From contig CAMAFY010000011.1 in the NCBI GenBank assembly GCA_945833885.1, forward strand, positions 1 to 64,000: DNA of 64,000 nt, read 5' to 3'. Source of the stretch: an uncultured Bacteroidales bacterium (lineage in GTDB: Bacteria; Bacteroidota; Bacteroidia; Bacteroidales; Bacteroidaceae). How positions within the stretch are numbered: the stretch's first letter is position 1; each line of letters starts with the position of its first letter. The notes under the pieces were generated by a model. The model was not told the DNA's origin. It saw only the letters and a program-made list of their open reading frames with translations, and made no database searches. Positions 1 to 8,792 of the stretch are shown piece after piece. The position numbers and the translations under genes are program-made.

Positions 1-1265
1 GTTTTGCCGTCATTGTCAACGACATCGGCGAGGTGAACATCGATGCCGACCTCATCGCCAAAGGAGGAATCGTCGGACAGAACGACGATTCGCTGGTGGC
101 ACTTCAGAACGGTTGCATCTGTTGCTCGCTGAAAATGGACCTTATTGCCCAACTCCACGAAATTGTCGCCCAACATTCGTTCGATTATATCGTCATCGAG
201 GCGAGCGGAATCTGTGAACCCGGACCCATTGCTCAAACCATTGAAACCATGCCTCAGGTGGTTCCGCAGTGGGAGGACGATGGTTTCCCGAAACTCGACT
301 GCATCGTCACTGTGGTGGATGCCCTGAGACTGAAGGACGAATTCAACGGCGGACACAAACTCCTCGGAGGAAATCTTGCGGAGGACGACATCGAGAACCT
401 CGTCATCCAGCAGATTGAGTTCTGCAACATCATACTTCTGAACAAGGCCTCGGAGGTTTCGCCCGAAGAACTCGCACACACCCGTGAGGTGCTCCGCGCA
501 CTGCAACCGAAAGCACAGATTGTGGAGTGCGATTATTGCGATGTCGACTTCGGACGCATCCTGCATACCCACCTCTTTGACTTCGACCGCGTGGCGACTT
601 CCGCCGCCTGGATCGACGCCATCGAGAACCATCATGGCGACGAAGAGCCGGAGCATCACCATCATCACCACGAGGATGAGGAGGGGCATCACCACCATCA
701 CCACGACGAAGACGGGGAGGACGTATGCCCGGAATGCGGACATCACCATCACCATCACGAGGATGAGGAGGGGCATCACCACCATCACCACGAGGAAGAC
801 GGGGAGGACGTATGCCCGGAATGCGGACATCACCATCACGGACACGACCATTGCTGCTGCGGACATCACCACGGCGAGGGCCATAACCACGGCGATGAGT
901 ACGGCATCTCCACGTTTGTCTATTACCGGCGTCCGGCGTTCGACATCAATGCCTTCGACCAATTCGTGGCAAGGCTTTGGCCCAAGGAGATCATCCGTGC
1001 GAAGGGTATCTGCTATTTTGCCGACGAACCCGACACGTGTTACCTCTTCGAGCAGGCAGGAAGCCAGGTCAGCCTGAAAAATTGCGGACAATGGTTTGCC
1101 AAAATGCCGGAAGACGAACTGCAACGTGCCCTTGAAACCGACGCAAAACTCCGTCGCGACTGGGACGAACACTACGGCGACCGCATGCAGAAACTGGTGT
1201 TCATCGGCCAGAACCTCGACCGTGAGGCCATCTGTGCCCTGCTCGATGCCTGCCTGACCGTCTGA
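1..1265 (+). CDS. G3E family GTPase (CobW/COG0523 type), His-rich, 5' end cut off
   Basis: P-loop GTPase of the G3E family. COG0523 members hand metal ions, often zinc, to target proteins. The reading frame is already open at base 3, so the N-terminus with Walker A lies outside the window. Visible marks: the family motif GCICCS about 30 residues in, ASGICEPGP, the base-recognition motif NKAS, and a C-terminal CobW_C-like domain (YGISTFVYYRR onward). Between the two domains (bases 654-895) lies an extreme His/Cys/acidic loop made of two 29-residue copies plus a third degenerate one; such loops bind metal. It sits 32 nt before the SpoIID-like gene and is probably co-transcribed. The metal cannot be told from sequence; zinc is the usual guess. 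Family certain, substrate inferred. Confidence 0.9.
   Translation, partial: FAVIVNDIGEVNIDADLIAKGGIVGQNDDSLVALQNGCICCSLKMDLIAQLHEIVAQHSFDYIVIEASGICEPGPIAQTIETMPQVVPQWEDDGFPKLDCIVTVVDALRLKDEFNGGHKLLGGNLAEDDIENLVIQQIEFCNIILLNKASEVSPEELAHTREVLRALQPKAQIVECDYCDVDFGRILHTHLFDFDRVATSAAWIDAIENHHGDEEPEHHHHHHEDEEGHHHHHHDEDGEDVCPECGHHHHHHEDEEGHHHHHHEEDGEDVCPECGHHHHGHDHCCCGHHHGEGHNHGDEYGISTFVYYRRPAFDINAFDQFVARLWPKEIIRAKGICYFADEPDTCYLFEQAGSQVSLKNCGQWFAKMPEDELQRALETDAKLRRDWDEHYGDRMQKLVFIGQNLDREAICALLDACLTV
654..827 (+). repeat. 87-bp in-frame tandem duplication encoding His-rich metal-binding loop
   Basis: Two near-identical 87-bp units (654-740 and 741-827). Each encodes 29 residues: six His, EDEEG, six His, an acidic stretch ending GEDVCPECG. 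A third, diverged His/Cys stretch follows to about base 895. The copies differ at only a few bases, so the duplication is recent or homogenised. Confidence 0.95.
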
Positions 1266-1297
1266 GTCCTTCACCGATTTCTCCCGACTTTCCCATC

Positions 1298-2527
1298 ATG
1301 GAAACCATCATCCGCGTAGGCATCATCGATGCCATGGAAATAGAATTCAGCACCGGCGGGCAACGACACCGGGCCATCTACGCCGGAGAAGGGGAAATCC
1401 GCATCGACGACTGCGGGAAAACCGTGGAAAAGTTCGAGGCGGACGGACCGTTTACGCTGCACAACGTGACCATAGGCAAGCAATTTCACTGGCAACAATG
1501 CGAGGACCAGACCTTCCTTGGACGGCTCAGGCTGACGGCGGAAGGCGGAATGCTGCACGCCATCAACAATGTTGACATCGAGACTTATCTGAAAAGTGTC
1601 ATTTCAAGTGAGATGGCCGCCACCAACAACATCGAACTTCTCAAGACGCATGCTATCATATCCCGCAGTTGGGTACTGCAGCAAATGGAGCCGCGAACCA
1701 CGGAAGAACTGCCCCTGGAACTCCCTGAAACGGAGGAAGGAGAAGAGGTGATCGCACGCATTTGGGACCATGATGACCACACATTCTACGATGTTTGCGC
1801 CGACGACCATTGCCAACGCTACCAGGGAATCACGCGACAGGTGGACCCGAAAGCGGAAGAAGCGGTGGAGGCCACCCGCGGACTGGTGCTCATCGACGGC
1901 AACGGCGAACTCTGCGACACAAGGTTCTACAAGGCGTGCGGCGGAACCACGGAACGGTTTTCCGCATGTTGGCAGGACCGCGACCACCATTATCTGCAAC
2001 CTGTGCACGACCCTTACTGCCATCCTGCGGCACTCGACAGGTTGCCGGGCGGCAGAAAGGAGGTGATGAACCTCGTGCTGAACCACTACGACCGCGCGAC
2101 ATCCGACTACCACGACTGGGAAGAACGCATCGAAACCTCCGTGCTTTCAGCCCGAATCGAGGAACGTCTGCACCGGGGATTGGGGGACATCGTCGACCTG
2201 GAACCCCTTGTCAAGGGGGCATCTGGCCGCATCGTCTGGTTGCGGATTAAGGGCAGGAACGGCAGTGTTGTTGTAGGAAAGGAACTGCTCATACGCAAAG
2301 TGCTGTCCGACTCCCACCTGAAAAGTTCATGCTTCACCGTGGAAAAACGTTGTGACAGCAATGGACACGCAGAGTTTGTCCTGCACGGCAAGGGCTGGGG
2401 ACACGGTGTCGGACTCTGCCAGATCGGCGCCGCCGCCATGAGTCTGCAAGGATTCGGCTGCGAGGACATCCTGAAATTCTATTTCCAGGGCGCACATATC
2501 GGACCCTATTCTCCGAAAAATCCTTAA
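1298..2527 (+). CDS. SpoIID/LytB domain protein
   Basis: 409-residue protein of the SpoIID/LytB family, whose founding member is a lytic transglycosylase acting on peptidoglycan. Seen: the core block YLKSVISSEMAA with the conserved Glu, the following KTHAIISRSWVLQQ (family AxKAQAVAARTY), FYKACGGTTERFSACW, and the C-terminal GKGWGHGVGLCQIGAAAMS motif. No signal peptide or membrane segment is visible, which is odd for a wall enzyme; the N-terminal ~85 residues resemble no domain I recognise. Starts 32 nt after the GTPase gene, so likely the same transcript. In a non-sporulating organism a cell-wall role is inferred. Confidence 0.88.
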   Translation: METIIRVGIIDAMEIEFSTGGQRHRAIYAGEGEIRIDDCGKTVEKFEADGPFTLHNVTIGKQFHWQQCEDQTFLGRLRLTAEGGMLHAINNVDIETYLKSVISSEMAATNNIELLKTHAIISRSWVLQQMEPRTTEELPLELPETEEGEEVIARIWDHDDHTFYDVCADDHCQRYQGITRQVDPKAEEAVEATRGLVLIDGNGELCDTRFYKACGGTTERFSACWQDRDHHYLQPVHDPYCHPAALDRLPGGRKEVMNLVLNHYDRATSDYHDWEERIETSVLSARIEERLHRGLGDIVDLEPLVKGASGRIVWLRIKGRNGSVVVGKELLIRKVLSDSHLKSSCFTVEKRCDSNGHAEFVLHGKGWGHGVGLCQIGAAAMSLQGFGCEDILKFYFQGAHIGPYSPKNP

Positions 2528-2586
2528 CGGAATTCTGCAAGGAGAACAGCAGGTTGCCGCCGACCTACAAAAAGAAACGTAAAAAT

Positions 2587-2618
2587 TTTGCAAGGTTATC
2601 CAAAAAACGCTATATTTG
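2587..2618 (+). promoter_or_regulatory. Bacteroidetes-type promoter upstream of lysS
   Basis: TTTG at 2587-2590, 20 nt, then TATATTTG at 2611-2618: a full match to the -33/-7 pattern. Transcription would begin near 2624, so both repeat arrays that follow would lie in a ~330-nt lysS leader. Confidence 0.75.
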
Positions 2619-2639
2619 CACTCATCTATTTATAATAGG

Positions 2640-2749
2640 ACTGCGAAGGCTTGTTTCCCGGACTGCGGAAACACGTATCCCGGACTGCGGAAGCATACGT
2701 GCAGAACTGCGGAAGCATACGTGCAGAACTGCGGAAGCATACGTGCAGA
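2640..2749. repeat. 22-nt tandem array, 5 units (core ACTGCGGAAGCATACG)
   Basis: Units start at 2640, 2662, 2684, 2706 and 2728, each exactly 22 nt. The last three are identical; the first two are diverged. Located in the lysS 5' leader. Confidence 0.95.
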
Positions 2750-2839
2750 ACTGTGATAATAAATAGTTAGAAGTGCGGAAGTACGGACCATCTTTGCCCA
2801 AACTCTCGCACATTGGATTGTGTCCATGCCACCCAAAGC

Positions 2840-2940
2840 ATTGGAAACGACAAGAGAAACCATTGAATCGACAGGAAAACTGTTGGAACAAATAGGAAAA
2901 CTGTTGGAAACGACAGGAAAAACCATTGATAAACTAAGTA
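2840..2940. repeat. Degenerate ~21-nt tandem array (core TTGGAAACGACAGGAAAA)
   Basis: About five copies with lags of 20-22 nt, immediately upstream of the lysS start codon. Confidence 0.8.
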
Positions 2941-2953
2941 GAAACATCCAAAT

Positions 2954-4762
2954 ATGATTAATCTCGAACTCAGCGAACAGGAGATTGCACGCCGGGCTTC
3001 GCTCGCTCAACTCCGCGAACGTGGGATAGAACCTTATCCTGCTGCCGAATTCCCAGTCAACGCTTGGAGCGATGACATCCGCGAAAACTTTACAGAACTC
3101 CCGTATCAGACCGATGAAAACGGGCAGATTGTGACCGACGAAGCGGGAGAACCGCTACGAATCGCGGCAAATGCCGACAACAGCCGCAACGTAACGATTG
3201 CCGGACGTCTGATGGGACGACGGATTATGGGAAAGGCTGCCTTCGCAGAACTGCAGGATTCGCGCGGAAGAATCCAAGTTTACATCCAGCGCGACGAACT
3301 TTGTCCCGGAGAAGACAAAGACCTTTATAACGTTGTCTTCAAGAAACTCCTCGATTTGGGCGACTTTATCGGTGTAAGTGGCTATGTTTTCCGCACAAAG
3401 ACCGGTGAAATCAGCGTACACGCCCACTCTTTGACCCTCCTGAGTAAGAGCCTTAAGCCACTTCCTGTCGTGAAAGAGGCCGGAGGTCAGGTGTTCGACG
3501 CTTTCGATGATCCGGAATTGCGGTACAGACAACGCTATGTTGACCTCATCGTCAACAATGGTGTCAAGGAGACGTTTCTGAAACGTGCCACCATTGTACG
3601 CACAATCCGACGCATACTTGACGAGGCTGGATACACAGAAGTGGACACTCCTATCCTCCAAAACATTGCAGGAGGAGCCAGCGCACGCCCATTTATGACC
3701 CACTTTAATGCGCTGAATCAGGATATGTATATGCGCATTGCCACCGAACTTTACCTCAAAAGGCTCATCGTTGGCGGCTTTGAAGGCGTCTATGAGATGG
3801 GAAAGAACTTCCGAAATGAGGGAATGGACAAGACACATAACCCCGAATTCACCTGCATGGAACTGTATGTCAGTTACAAAGACCTGAACTGGGGTATGGA
3901 ATTCACCGAGAAAATGCTCGAAACCATCTGTACCGCCGTCAACGGAAAGCCGGAAGTGGAGATCGATGGCAAGGTGATTTCCTTCAAGGCTCCCTTCCGT
4001 CGTCTGCCAATCCTCGATGCTATCAAGGAGAAAACAGGCTACGACCTCTATCCGATGTCAGAAGATGAAATCCGCGAGACCGCAAAAAAACTGGGCATTG
4101 AGGTGGATGACACCATGGGAAAAGGCAAACTCATCGACGAAATCTTCGGAGAAACCTGTGAAGGAGACTTCATACAACCGACCTTCATCATGGACTATCC
4201 GGTAGAGATGTCACCGCTGACAAAAATGCATCGTTCAAAGCCCGGACTCACCGAACGCTTCGAGTTGATGGTGAATGGCAAGGAACTTGCAAACGCATAT
4301 TCCGAACTTAACGACCCCATTGATCAGGAAGAACGATTCAAAGAGCAGATGCGTTTGGCCGACAAAGGCGACGATGAAGCGATGGTAATCGACCAAGATT
4401 TCCTACGCGCACTGCAATATGGTATGCCTCCAACCTTTGGAATTGGCATCGGAATCGACCGTCTTGTCATGCTACTTACTGGGAAGTTTGCCATCGGAGA
4501 AGTGATGCTTTTCCCCCAAATGAAGCCTGAAAAGAAGCCACAACGCGACAAAACGGATGCTTATACCGCCATCGGCGTGCCCCAAGACCTTGTACCCGTC
4601 GTGCAGAAGGCCGGATATTATATGGTGGGAGATTTGAAGGAATCGAACCCACAGAAGATACAACAGCAGATAAACGACGTGCTGAAAAAGTACAAGATCA
4701 CCGAAGTTCAGCGCCCGAGTGTCCAGGAAATCACCGCCTGGGTAGAGGCCATCGGCGAATAA
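2954..4762 (+). CDS. lysS: Lysyl-tRNA synthetase, class II
   Basis: Charges tRNA-Lys with lysine. 602 residues, longer than the ~500 of the E. coli enzyme. N-terminal OB-fold anticodon-binding domain (residues ~60-180, with [22 protein letters not shown] split as a family hallmark), then the class II catalytic core: motif 2 at [14 protein letters not shown], motif 3 at [17 protein letters not shown]-terminal extension of ~75 residues after the core (from about KTDAYTAIG) resembles the extension seen in Bacteroidetes LysRS; its role is unknown to me. Preceded by its own promoter and a repeat-filled leader. Start ATG gives the expected N-terminus. Confidence 0.97.
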   Translation: MINLELSEQEIARRASLAQLRERGIEPYPAAEFPVNAWSDDIRENFTELPYQTDENGQIVTDEAGEPLRIAANADNSRNVTIAGRLMGRRIMGKAAFAELQDSRGRIQVYIQRDELCPGEDKDLYNVVFKKLLDLGDFIGVSGYVFRTKTGEISVHAHSLTLLSKSLKPLPVVKEAGGQVFDAFDDPELRYRQRYVDLIVNNGVKETFLKRATIVRTIRRILDEAGYTEVDTPILQNIAGGASARPFMTHFNALNQDMYMRIATELYLKRLIVGGFEGVYEMGKNFRNEGMDKTHNPEFTCMELYVSYKDLNWGMEFTEKMLETICTAVNGKPEVEIDGKVISFKAPFRRLPILDAIKEKTGYDLYPMSEDEIRETAKKLGIEVDDTMGKGKLIDEIFGETCEGDFIQPTFIMDYPVEMSPLTKMHRSKPGLTERFELMVNGKELANAYSELNDPIDQEERFKEQMRLADKGDDEAMVIDQDFLRALQYGMPPTFGIGIGIDRLVMLLTGKFAIGEVMLFPQMKPEKKPQRDKTDAYTAIGVPQDLVPVVQKAGYYMVGDLKESNPQKIQQQINDVLKKYKITEVQRPSVQEITAWVEAIGE

Positions 4763-4800
4763 TGTACGGACATTTCCCACAGGAAATCGCGCATTACAAG

Positions 4801-4890
4801 CCCGAAAGAACGGCACAATGCGAGGGAAGGACAGGCAGCGACAATAAAAACGACTGACCTGACAGCCCGAAAGAACGGCATGATGCGAGG
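4801..4890. repeat. 65-nt spaced direct repeat downstream of lysS
   Basis: The 17-nt core CCCGAAAGAACGGCA..ATG plus GCGAGGGAAGGAC occurs at 4801 and again at 4866, a lag of 65 nt, close to three times 22. Confidence 0.75.
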
Positions 4891-4988
4891 GAAGGACGGA
4901 GATTTCCATGCCTTTCCCCCGCCATCTGCCTAATCCCCACCGACAAATCCGACCTCATTCATCCAATTTCTCCCATAAAAACACCGCT

Positions 4989-5246
4989 ATGGCCATCGTA
5001 CATTTCAAGACATGCAACAACAGTTTTGAGGCAGAACTCCTGAAAGGACGCCTGGCATCGGAGGGAATACCCTGCGTTCTCCAAGGCGGAAACACATCCA
5101 TCTTCAATGCAGGATTGGGAGTTCAGACGGCATTCTCCGTAAATGTCCTTATCGATGAGCAGGACATGGAACGCGCCCTGCGGATGTTGGAAGACGACAA
5201 TGCCGGAGAAGAGCCGGACGACCTTCCCTATGAAGACCCCGAATGA
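4989..5246 (+). CDS. DUF2007 family protein
   Basis: 85-residue protein matching the DUF2007 (putative signal-transducing protein) pattern: it opens with a conserved strand (VHFKTCNNSFEAELLKGRL), then GIPCVLQGG, a central FSVNVLID strand and an amphipathic end (DMERALRMLED). This is a small ferredoxin-like fold with no known biochemical activity. I take the ATG at 4989 because the open frame upstream is low-complexity and homologues begin at this strand. It stands alone between repeat-containing gaps. Confidence 0.8.
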   Translation: MAIVHFKTCNNSFEAELLKGRLASEGIPCVLQGGNTSIFNAGLGVQTAFSVNVLIDEQDMERALRMLEDDNAGEEPDDLPYEDPE

Positions 5247-5325
5247 CGGAAAACCTTCCCGGATTTTCCCATAAATACAACCTGAAAGAAACGGTATTCC
5301 ATCTCGTTTTTCCGCCATCTTCAAA

Positions 5326-5525
5326 AGAGGAACTCCGGAAAAATTGCAAGAGATTTCCGTTTTTCTTCTAAGGAATTCCGACAACGGCAGAAAGAAATTC
5401 CGGCAATATCACAAAAGGATTTCTGAAAGATTGCAAGAGAATTACAACACACTGACAAAGTTTTTCCAGCAAAAAACGAACAGGAATTCTGACCTTAATA
5501 CAAGAAAGATCCCGCAAAAGGGATT
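5326..5525. repeat. Degenerate 22-nt array upstream of queC (core AAGGAATTCCGACAACGG)
   Basis: Diverged units begin near 5326, 5348, 5370, 5392, 5414, 5435, 5457, 5479 and 5502; lags are 21-23 nt, mostly 22. They fill the DUF2007-queC gap. Confidence 0.75.
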
Positions 5526-5564
5526 GGCGAGTACTTGAAAACCTCCATAAAAAAACAAGACATC

Positions 5565-6287
5565 ATGAACAATACCCCCATTTCCTCATTGCCAAAGCCC
5601 CTGCTCCGACTGAGCGGAGGTGCGCGTGGCGACCGTGCTCTCGTCGTACTTAGCGGCGGACAAGACTCCACTACCTGCCTGTTTTGGGCGAAACATCACT
5701 TCAAAGAAGTCTATGCCATCACCTTCATCTACGGACAAAAACATAGCGAAGAGGTGAAACTTGCAGAAGGAATATGCAAGGATTACGGTGTAAACTTCCG
5801 ACTTATGGACGTCAGTTTCATATCATCACTGAACCATAATGCGCTGACGGACTCCACAATCACCATGGATCAGGAGAAACCGTCCAATGCTTTGCCCAAC
5901 ACTTTCGTGCCCGGCCGCAACCTTTTCTTCCTGAGTATCGCCGCAGTATACGCCAGAGAAATCGGAGCGTACGACATTGTCACCGGCGTAAGTCAGACAG
6001 ATTTCTCAGGATACCCCGACTGTCGCGACTCATTCATCCGCAGTCTCAACGTCACACTCAATATGGCGATGGAGGAACAGTTCATCATTCACACACCTTT
6101 GATGTGGATTGACAAGGCGGAAACCTGGAAACTCGCCGACGACCTCGGCGTTCTCGACGTCATCCGCCAACGGACCCTCACCTGCTACAACGGTGTTGCC
6201 GGAGACGGATGCGGACATTGCCCGGCCTGCAAACTGCGAAAAGCCGGACTGGAACAATATCTTTCCACAAAAAACTCAGCAAAATGA
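5565..6287 (+). CDS. queC: 7-cyano-7-deazaguanine synthase QueC
   Basis: ATP-dependent synthase that turns 7-carboxy-7-deazaguanine into preQ0 in the queuosine pathway. 240 residues from the ATG at 5565; an in-frame TTG at 5535 is less likely. Seen: PP-loop [12 protein letters not shown] near residue 30, [25 protein letters not shown], and the zinc-binding cluster [16 protein letters not shown] near the end with four Cys. It overlaps queF by 4 nt (ATGA), so the two are translated together. Confidence 0.97.
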   Translation: MNNTPISSLPKPLLRLSGGARGDRALVVLSGGQDSTTCLFWAKHHFKEVYAITFIYGQKHSEEVKLAEGICKDYGVNFRLMDVSFISSLNHNALTDSTITMDQEKPSNALPNTFVPGRNLFFLSIAAVYAREIGAYDIVTGVSQTDFSGYPDCRDSFIRSLNVTLNMAMEEQFIIHTPLMWIDKAETWKLADDLGVLDVIRQRTLTCYNGVAGDGCGHCPACKLRKAGLEQYLSTKNSAK

Positions 6288-6745
6288 GCAACAGAGAAGC
6301 GGATGGCCTGAAAATTCTCGGCCGAAAAACAGAGTATAAAAGCGACTATGCACCCGAAGTGCTCGAAAGTTTCGTCAACAAACATCCCGACAACGACTAC
6401 TGGGTGCGCTTTAATTGCCCCGAATTCACCAGTCTTTGCCCCATCACCGGACAGCCCGACTTTGCGGAAATACGCATCGCATACATCCCCGATGTCCGCA
6501 TGGTGGAATCGAAAAGTCTGAAACTCTACCTCTTTTCATTCCGTAACCACGGCGATTTCCACGAAGATTGCGTGAACATTATCATGAAAGACCTCATCCG
6601 ATTGATGGACCCTAAGTACATAGAGGTCACAGGAATCTTCACGCCGCGCGGAGGAATCAGCATCTGGCCCTACGCAAATTACGGACGACCTGGGACAAAA
6701 TACGAGGCGTTGGCGGAATATCGTATGCAGCACCACGACCTTTAA
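6284..6745 (+). CDS. queF: NADPH-dependent 7-cyano-7-deazaguanine reductase QueF (short type)
   Basis: Reduces the nitrile of preQ0 to preQ1, the step after QueC. 153 residues, the single-domain (YkvM-like) form. Seen: catalytic Cys in [16 protein letters not shown], with the downstream Asp, and the substrate region [21 protein letters not shown]. Start ATG overlaps the queC stop. The C-terminus ends [15 protein letters not shown], typical of the family. No other queuosine genes are nearby. Confidence 0.97.
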   Translation: MSNREADGLKILGRKTEYKSDYAPEVLESFVNKHPDNDYWVRFNCPEFTSLCPITGQPDFAEIRIAYIPDVRMVESKSLKLYLFSFRNHGDFHEDCVNIIMKDLIRLMDPKYIEVTGIFTPRGGISIWPYANYGRPGTKYEALAEYRMQHHDL

Positions 6746-6950
6746 GGTGGATTTCATCAGTTGCCGCCATAAAAACTTATTGTTGTCCTGTGGATGATGC
6801 TTTGCCGTTTCCCGGTCGTTTCCCAGAGAAAAACCCGGCTCATGCAGCCAAACAGCACGCCATGTTCCGCTGTTCACGGAAGTCCTCACCCTGAAAGACA
6901 GGATCAAATTCCGGCATAGCCACCCCCCACACACAATCTTGACACCTCAA

Positions 6951-7104
6951 AATCCTGATAAAAGGAAATTAAAATTCCGACAAAAGGTATTCCAAGTCCT
7001 GATAAAAGGAAATTAAAATCCCGATAAAAGGTATTCAAAGTCCCGACAAAAGGTATTCAAAATTCCGACAAAAGGTATTCAAAGTCCCGACAAAAGGAAA
7101 AGAA
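6951..7104. repeat. 22-nt tandem array, 7 units (core CCGACAAAAGGTATTCAA)
   Basis: Units at 6951, 6973, 6995, 7017, 7039, 7061 and 7083. The last copy changes into AAAAGGAAAAG and ends 3 nt before the next start codon. Confidence 0.97.
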
Positions 7105-7107
7105 ACA

Positions 7108-7401
7108 ATGAAAAGAGCCCTCACCATCTGGAACTTTTTCTGGAAAAGACGAAGCCTTTGGTGCTTCATTTTCCTAAGCATCACGCTGGGATTCTTCGAT
7201 GACAACAGCCTGAAAAACCTGCTCACGCTGAAACACGAGAACGAGGTTTTGAAAAGCGAAGTGGAAAGATACGAGCGAAACTACAACGAAGCCCAAAAGC
7301 AACTTCAGACAATGGAGAACTCGCAAGAGGCTATCGAACGCATCGCACGCATAAGATTACAGATGAAAACCAACGATGAAGACATCTATATCGTGGAATA
7401 A
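7108..7401 (+). CDS. DivIC/FtsB-like septum formation initiator family protein
   Basis: 97-residue bitopic membrane protein of the FtsB/DivIC type, which bridges early and late cell-division proteins. Seen: short basic N-terminus, one membrane segment (about residues 12-30, LWCFIFLSITLGFF), then a coiled coil (about 36-80, LKHENEVLKSEVERYERNY), and the family-like ending AIERIARIRLQMK..DEDIYIV. The start codon lies directly after the last unit of a 22-nt array, which supplies a purine-rich stretch. Probably in one unit with the next gene, 78 nt on. Confidence 0.85.
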   Translation: MKRALTIWNFFWKRRSLWCFIFLSITLGFFDDNSLKNLLTLKHENEVLKSEVERYERNYNEAQKQLQTMENSQEAIERIARIRLQMKTNDEDIYIVE

Positions 7402-7479
7402 TCCACCCCGAAAATCGTCAAATTCATTCTGCCGCACCAACACTTCCACCCTTCCGAAACCGACATTCCCCCCTTTTTC

Positions 7480-7842
7480 ATGAAACTTCAGAACATCATC
7501 TTCCAAATTGGCGGACTGCTTCTTGTGGCAGGTGCCATCATGCCTATGGTTCCTGGCATGTCAAACATGGCGGCTCTGTGCTTCGCCATTGGGGCATTGT
7601 GCTTCGCAGGTATGCAGATGTTGCAGCGCTACGACGGCAAAAGCGTCATCCTCCGACGCCTGTTCCGGCAGCAAAAACTCGGTGCGCTCCTCATCATCGT
7701 CAGTGCTGCCATGATGAATCTTCCCCAATACTTTCCCGAACTCCTGCAAGGCGACGAATGGAAAGTGACGCTCATCGTGGCCGCCGTGCTCGAGGTCTAC
7801 ACCTCATTCCGCATTCCTCAGGAAATGGAAAAGGCGGAATAA
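7480..7842 (+). CDS. Small conserved membrane protein
   Basis: 120 residues with four likely membrane segments: IIFQIGGLLLVAGAIMPMV, AALCFAIGALCFAGM, LGALLIIVSAAMMNL and WKVTLIVAAVLEVYTSFRI. No signal peptide or catalytic motif. I do not recognise a named family; similar four-helix proteins follow divIC in related genomes as far as I recall. Follows divIC by 78 nt and precedes another membrane protein by 68 nt, so the three may form one transcript. Confidence 0.7.
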   Translation: MKLQNIIFQIGGLLLVAGAIMPMVPGMSNMAALCFAIGALCFAGMQMLQRYDGKSVILRRLFRQQKLGALLIIVSAAMMNLPQYFPELLQGDEWKVTLIVAAVLEVYTSFRIPQEMEKAE

Positions 7843-7910
7843 TCCGCTTTATGACCGTAAGAATCAACTAAAAGCATCCATAATCAACCACAAAAACACC
7901 CGTTAACATT

Positions 7911-8567
7911 ATGCAAGACCTTAGCGTTTCCTACATTTTCGGCCAGGCTTGGGAACTGACAAAGAAGAATTTCCTCAATCTTGTGTTGGGATTTTTCCTC
8001 ATTGTCATTGTAGAATTGATTCTCATGTCCGCGCTAAACATCAACACATTCATGAATGCGTTTTCAAACAGTACGAACATTGAGAGCAATCCTGCCGTAT
8101 CCTTGCTGACATACATCATAAACTCCTGCTTGACTGTCGGATTTTTCACCGGATGTTTCCGCATCTGCCGCAACGAAGGCACCTTCAATTTCAACTGCTA
8201 CAGCCGTACTTTCAGCGTATACCTCAAGTATATCTGCACGATTATTCTGATTTCTGTCATCATCGGCATTGGATTCGTGCTGCTCATCATCCCCGGTATC
8301 TACCTCACAGCACGCCTCATGCTTGCCCCTGTCCGCGTCATTGACAACGAAGAGACGGGCATTATTGAGGCCTTAAAGTACTCATGGAATGCCACCAACG
8401 GCCATGCTTTGGAACTCATTGGTCTGGGATTCATCGCCCTGTTGGTGGGAGTTTTGGGCTATCTTGCCTGCTGTATCGGTATCTTTGTTGCCGCACCTGT
8501 CATTTATGTTGCCCATGTTCTCATCTATCTTGTGCTGAAACAGATGAATGAAGGAGAGGCCATCTGA
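7911..8567 (+). CDS. Multi-pass membrane protein, DUF975/YciC-like
   Basis: 218 residues, about five to six membrane segments. The pattern resembles DUF975 and glycerophosphodiesterase-membrane-domain proteins: an N-terminal segment AWELTKKNFLNLVLGFFLIVI, a central helix pair ending LLIIPGIYLTARLMLAPV followed by VIDNEETGIIEALKYSWNATNGH, then further helices. The LxIPGIYLxARLxLAPxxVxD block is shared by these families. Function unknown. A strong terminator follows. Confidence 0.75.
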   Translation: MQDLSVSYIFGQAWELTKKNFLNLVLGFFLIVIVELILMSALNINTFMNAFSNSTNIESNPAVSLLTYIINSCLTVGFFTGCFRICRNEGTFNFNCYSRTFSVYLKYICTIILISVIIGIGFVLLIIPGIYLTARLMLAPVRVIDNEETGIIEALKYSWNATNGHALELIGLGFIALLVGVLGYLACCIGIFVAAPVIYVAHVLIYLVLKQMNEGEAI

Positions 8568-8593
8568 TCCTCAAATACCGAAAATTAAACGAC

Positions 8594-8625
8594 ACGCCCC
8601 CCGAAAGTACTGATGGCTTTCAGGG
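8594..8625 (+). terminator. Rho-independent terminator after the membrane protein gene
   Basis: Inverted repeat ACGCCCCCCGAAAG with CTTTCAGGGGGCGT, short loop, then TTTCTTT. Confidence 0.85.
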
Positions 8626-8638
8626 GGCGTTTCTTTGC

Positions 8639-8792
8639 GAATTATCGAAAACTATGCGGAAATTTTCCATTGTCCCGTTGTAATTCTGCCGTACTTTATC
8701 GCGCAAAGTGCGGAGGTTTAAGACAGAAAGTGCCGTACTTTTTCACACAAAGTACGGCACTTTCTATTGAAGAATGCGGAGGAATTTATTCC
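8639..8792. repeat. 22-nt array, about 7 units, AAAGTGCCG sub-family; contains a bidirectional hairpin
   Basis: Clear units at 8705, 8727, 8749 and 8771, and degenerate ones at 8639, 8661 and 8683. Units 8727 and 8749 are inverted relative to each other. The unit at 8771 extends over the stop codon (8786-8788) of the minus-strand Sel1 gene. Confidence 0.85.
8725..8765. terminator. Hairpin between convergent genes, probable bidirectional terminator
   Basis: AGAAAGTGCCGTACTTT pairs with AAAGTACGGCACTTTCT; T- and A-rich flanks allow use on either strand. Confidence 0.75.

Noticed and set aside
484-1077. Second-frame protein inside the His-rich GTPase gene
   Set aside because: It is a shadow of the CAC/CAT repeats giving Ile/Thr runs.
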